A stretch of DNA of 23,217 bases from Psilocybe azurescens. Its lineage: Eukaryota > Basidiomycota > Agaricomycetes > Agaricales > Agrocybaceae. The stretch lies in NCBI GenBank assembly GCA_023853785.1, contig JAJIRX010000710.1, positions 1-23,217 on the forward strand. Reading direction: 5' to 3'. Positions within the stretch are counted from its first letter, which is position 1. Each line of letters begins with the position of its first letter. A model generated the notes under the pieces. The model was given only the letters and a program-made list of their open reading frames with translations, was not told where the DNA came from and ran no database searches. The position numbers and the translations under genes were made by a program. This document shows, in pieces, positions 20,590 to 23,217 of this stretch.

Positions 20590-21579
20590 TCATTGGAGGG
20601 GGTAGAAAATATCAACCTGCCCATTAGGTACCGAATTTGATACGACCGAAACCACAAACCCTTCAGCGGTATCACTGGTGGTCGACCAGCTGACTGTCGG
20701 ACGGGTACCATCACGTTTGACGATGTCAATTGACCTCATTGACGTGCGTCCACGGGGAGATCTGTGGGTCCAGTGGCTCCATATATTTCCAAAGCCTCAA
20801 AAGTTATAGGCAGCGGCTCTGTCGAGGAAATAGAAATAGAAGATGCGGGAATACCCGTGAACACGGAATTGTAGTTGTAGGATGGTACCCCGCCTGGATT
20901 CGTGATGCTCTGAAGAGTCATGACGCCGACGAGCGTCTGCCCAACGGCTACCTGAGTGATGGGGGTATGGAAGACATCCAATCCTATAAGCCACCAAGAC
21001 GCGACCGACCAATAATTGCCGCCTCCAGCTGGAGACACGCCGAATTGCAAGACGGGTTGCAAAATTGCGTCAAAGCTGTCTGGCTCAAGAGCGTTGAAGA
21101 TGTAGAGAAGTTGTCCATCGATATTCTCAGGAACTGAGGGGACCGACCATAAAGTAGTGAAAGTGGAAATTGGACTGGGGTCTGTGTTTCCCAGTATGCT
21201 AATGCAACATATCCCGATTGAAGGTCCCGACGCTGAAGAGGGTGTCGGTTGACGGTATTCTTTGTAAACGCTGTGCTGTGAAGAGTAGTACCGTTGGCTG
21301 CAATGACATTGATGGATTGGCCGTTCTGCTCAACTCGAGCACCTTCAGGGATGGGGTGGACCTTGGACTTGAGGACAGGTCCCGCTGGAGTGTTGACAAA
21401 CTCGTCGGTGGCAGTACCAGCACGATTTAAGACCTAGTAATTAAACATCAGATATCTAACAGCCTCTGAGAAGATGATAATTTTACATTGCCTGACTGTG
21501 GAATAGCTGGAGATGAGAATGCGCCCATAATCTGGAACGCAAGGACAGACCAAGCCAATAACTTTGTGGAAGACATCAT
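20590..21579 (-). CDS. Secreted protein of unknown function, probable beta-sandwich
   Basis: I do not recognise a named family, though similar secreted proteins occur in agaricomycetes. ATG at 21579 (second ATG at 21576) opens a signal peptide, MMSSTKLLAWSVLAFQIMGA, followed by FSSPAIPQSGN. A 53-bp intron (21434-21486) leads to exon 2, 21433-20590; about 312 residues. After a 60-residue propeptide-like stretch and HPLQRR, which might be a processing site, comes a Trp- and Tyr-rich domain: SGYVALAYWE, LWSVPSVPENIDG, QPVLQFGVSPAGGGNYWSVA, SWWLIG, and near the end TVSWSTTSDTAEGF. The alternating hydrophobic strands and GGGNYW suggest a concanavalin-like beta-sandwich; this is inference, and eqolisin-type proteases are one possible fold relative. 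Two one-base losses, at 21177-21180 and 20754-20757 (both four-base runs), break the frame. Confidence 0.75.
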
Positions 21580-23217
21580 CTACAAAGTAGAACGTTAGAC
21601 ACGACACCGGGATGCTGATAGTGACTTGCTTACTGTAGGAGGTGTGTAAATTTCTTTGGCTTCTACTACTTCAACGGACTGACTCTTTATACTTCTGAGG
21701 CTACATGTTTGGATAAGATGATTTACCGCCAAATTCTTTCGCCATCTTGAAATCTGCGTGTGAGATTTCGTCCCTACCAAGCTGCATGCTTGGTAAATAA
21801 TACACCCAGAAAAATAACCTCATTTTGATGTGAAACGAGCACGATTTTTATCACCTTCGAGGGCCTTTCAAGACGTATACATATGCAGTATCCCAAAATA
21901 TATCTCCATTTCAATAATTCTACGACGTAGTAGTCTGAATCCCGACTGTATTGAAGATTATTCCATTCCATTGAACCCGGCTAGAAGTCTTCAATAAACT
22001 GTACTTCGATTGAATTCTTCAAAAACACCATATGCACTATAGGTGTTGCTTTGCTGTTGCTTTTTATAAGGCACCAATATCAGGTTCGCAATATGCATGA
22101 GATAGCGGCGAGCCATTGGAAGTGAACGGACGGATATCACAAGTTTGAAATTTTGTACGGCCCCAATTGTGTTCTGCGCAGGCATAAAACCTTCCTTGGA
22201 ATAACTTCCCAGATCTAGTCGGACTTTGAAAATAGTATACCTTCAGCCTACGCATCCTCTAACTGTAAAATCCTACTGATTCGGAGTTAGCTACACACAG
22301 CTCTTTGCAGGGCCCGCGCTTGGCCGTGCCGAGACGAAAAGCGTGTCAGTGCGCCGTATCGTATCTTCCTGCGAGCCTAGGTGCGTGTGTCTCTATAGAA
22401 GACGCCAAGACCTCCCGCACTTTGGATATACCAAAACCAACGAAGATGTAAGTTGAAGGTGAGGTCATGCCCATTTGATGCTTATAAGAATATGTCCAAG
22501 TTCCTGGTACTTGTATTTAACAAATAACCTGGACCATGTCTGGAATGCGATTGTATACTTGTGGTTACTGTGGTGCCGGATATCTCCATTTATATTTCAT
22601 TGTCCACGACGTACTCTAATCTGCCAAGGAACCCAATGGTAGATGTTTAACAGTGCTTAAAAGCTGTTTCTTTATAATCCATTATGCCGTTACGTCCCTA
22701 CCGGTTATTCTAAATTGGCGCCTAAAATCCACGAGGGGCGCTTAAAGTCACCACATGGCCCTTGAAATACCAAGGTTATCCGCTGTCCACGTGCAGTATC
22801 ACAGAATTTAGAGAAAGGAACACATTCAGCGAGGGGGGATTGTCATATATTTGCATTTCCATGTCCGGTAACTCCAAATCTGGAGGAATGCGATAGAGAT
22901 GTGCTTAATATCAGAAATAGACAATATAGTTCAACATCTGGCTCTACAACTTGAAGAATAAATCATAGTTGGCTGAACGTTGAACTTCGATGAAACATGA
23001 CGGGATTCTGGATTTAAATTATTAGCCAATTTGTTCGTGCCTTATAGTAAGCGGACACCTTGTCTTCTGCCCGTTTGCCCAAGTCTAGATGCCACAGAGT
23101 TTCCTGTATCTTGGTCCAGTCGGACTTATGTCGTGACCGGAAAGGCCCTCGTGAGCTAAACGTTCGAGATACCTGTGTCTGGGAAATATTCTAGGTAATC
23201 ACCGTCTGGACCATACC
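21580..23217. other. Right-end region without supported genes
   Basis: The 5' side of the secreted protein gene and the window's right end. The bases just before 21579 (CTTTGTAG) look like an intron acceptor, so a 5' untranslated intron is possible. An inverted repeat, TACCAAGC with GCTTGGTA, lies at 21775-21795. A more GC-rich patch at about 22300-22440 ends in a good splice donor (GTAAGT near 22448) but I found no coding sequence beyond it. Confidence 0.4.

Noticed and set aside
2717..21579. Programmed ribosomal frameshifting as the cause of the frame changes
   Set aside because: Twelve unrelated sites in six genes without shared slippery sequences make this very unlikely.
22440..22460. 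A start codon apparently split by a GTAAGT donor
   Set aside because: No acceptor with following coding sequence was found in the remaining 750 bases.

Overview
The window reads as nuclear DNA of a filamentous fungus, most likely an agaricomycete (Basidiomycota). Most genes are cut by 43-83 bp GT-AG introns, many with GTGAGT/GTGCGT donors. Two genes at the left and centre (a metacaspase and a NACHT protein with a KCHPHTR lead-in) look like large agaricomycete families. I assembled gene models by joining exons by eye; in the seven models from 2717 onward whose ends I could place, intron phases close once the small indels described below are allowed for.

Layout, left to right: a 5'-truncated type I metacaspase (+, 1-1448); a secreted five-LysM protein (-, 4880-2717); a large secreted GH18 chitinase with CBM18-type Cys motifs (+, 5704-9569), divergent from the LysM gene across an 823-bp shared promoter; a NACHT-domain STAND protein (-, about 12777-10086); an ankyrin-type protein (-, 14737-13205); a secreted GMC oxidoreductase (+, 16588-18668); an ankyrin fragment (+, 19705-20214); and a small secreted protein of unknown function (-, 21579-20590). 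The ends beyond 21580 and the other gaps hold no gene I can support.

Biological reading: the LysM/chitinase divergent pair is a chitin-directed module of the kind known from filamentous ascomycetes, where subgroup C (killer-toxin-like) chitinases often sit next to LysM protein genes. Here it lies among genes typical of fungal self/non-self recognition and cell death (NACHT, metacaspase, ankyrin). The ankyrin and GMC genes have one intron each and look ascomycete-like to me, so lateral acquisition is possible but unproven.

The strongest sequence-level anomaly is that six genes carry reading-frame breaks of exactly one base, almost all at runs of the same base (12 sites; 10 one base short, 2 one base long). 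So many similar breaks in otherwise well conserved genes point to homopolymer errors in the assembly more than to pseudogenes, and any automatic annotation of this window will be fragmented by them.
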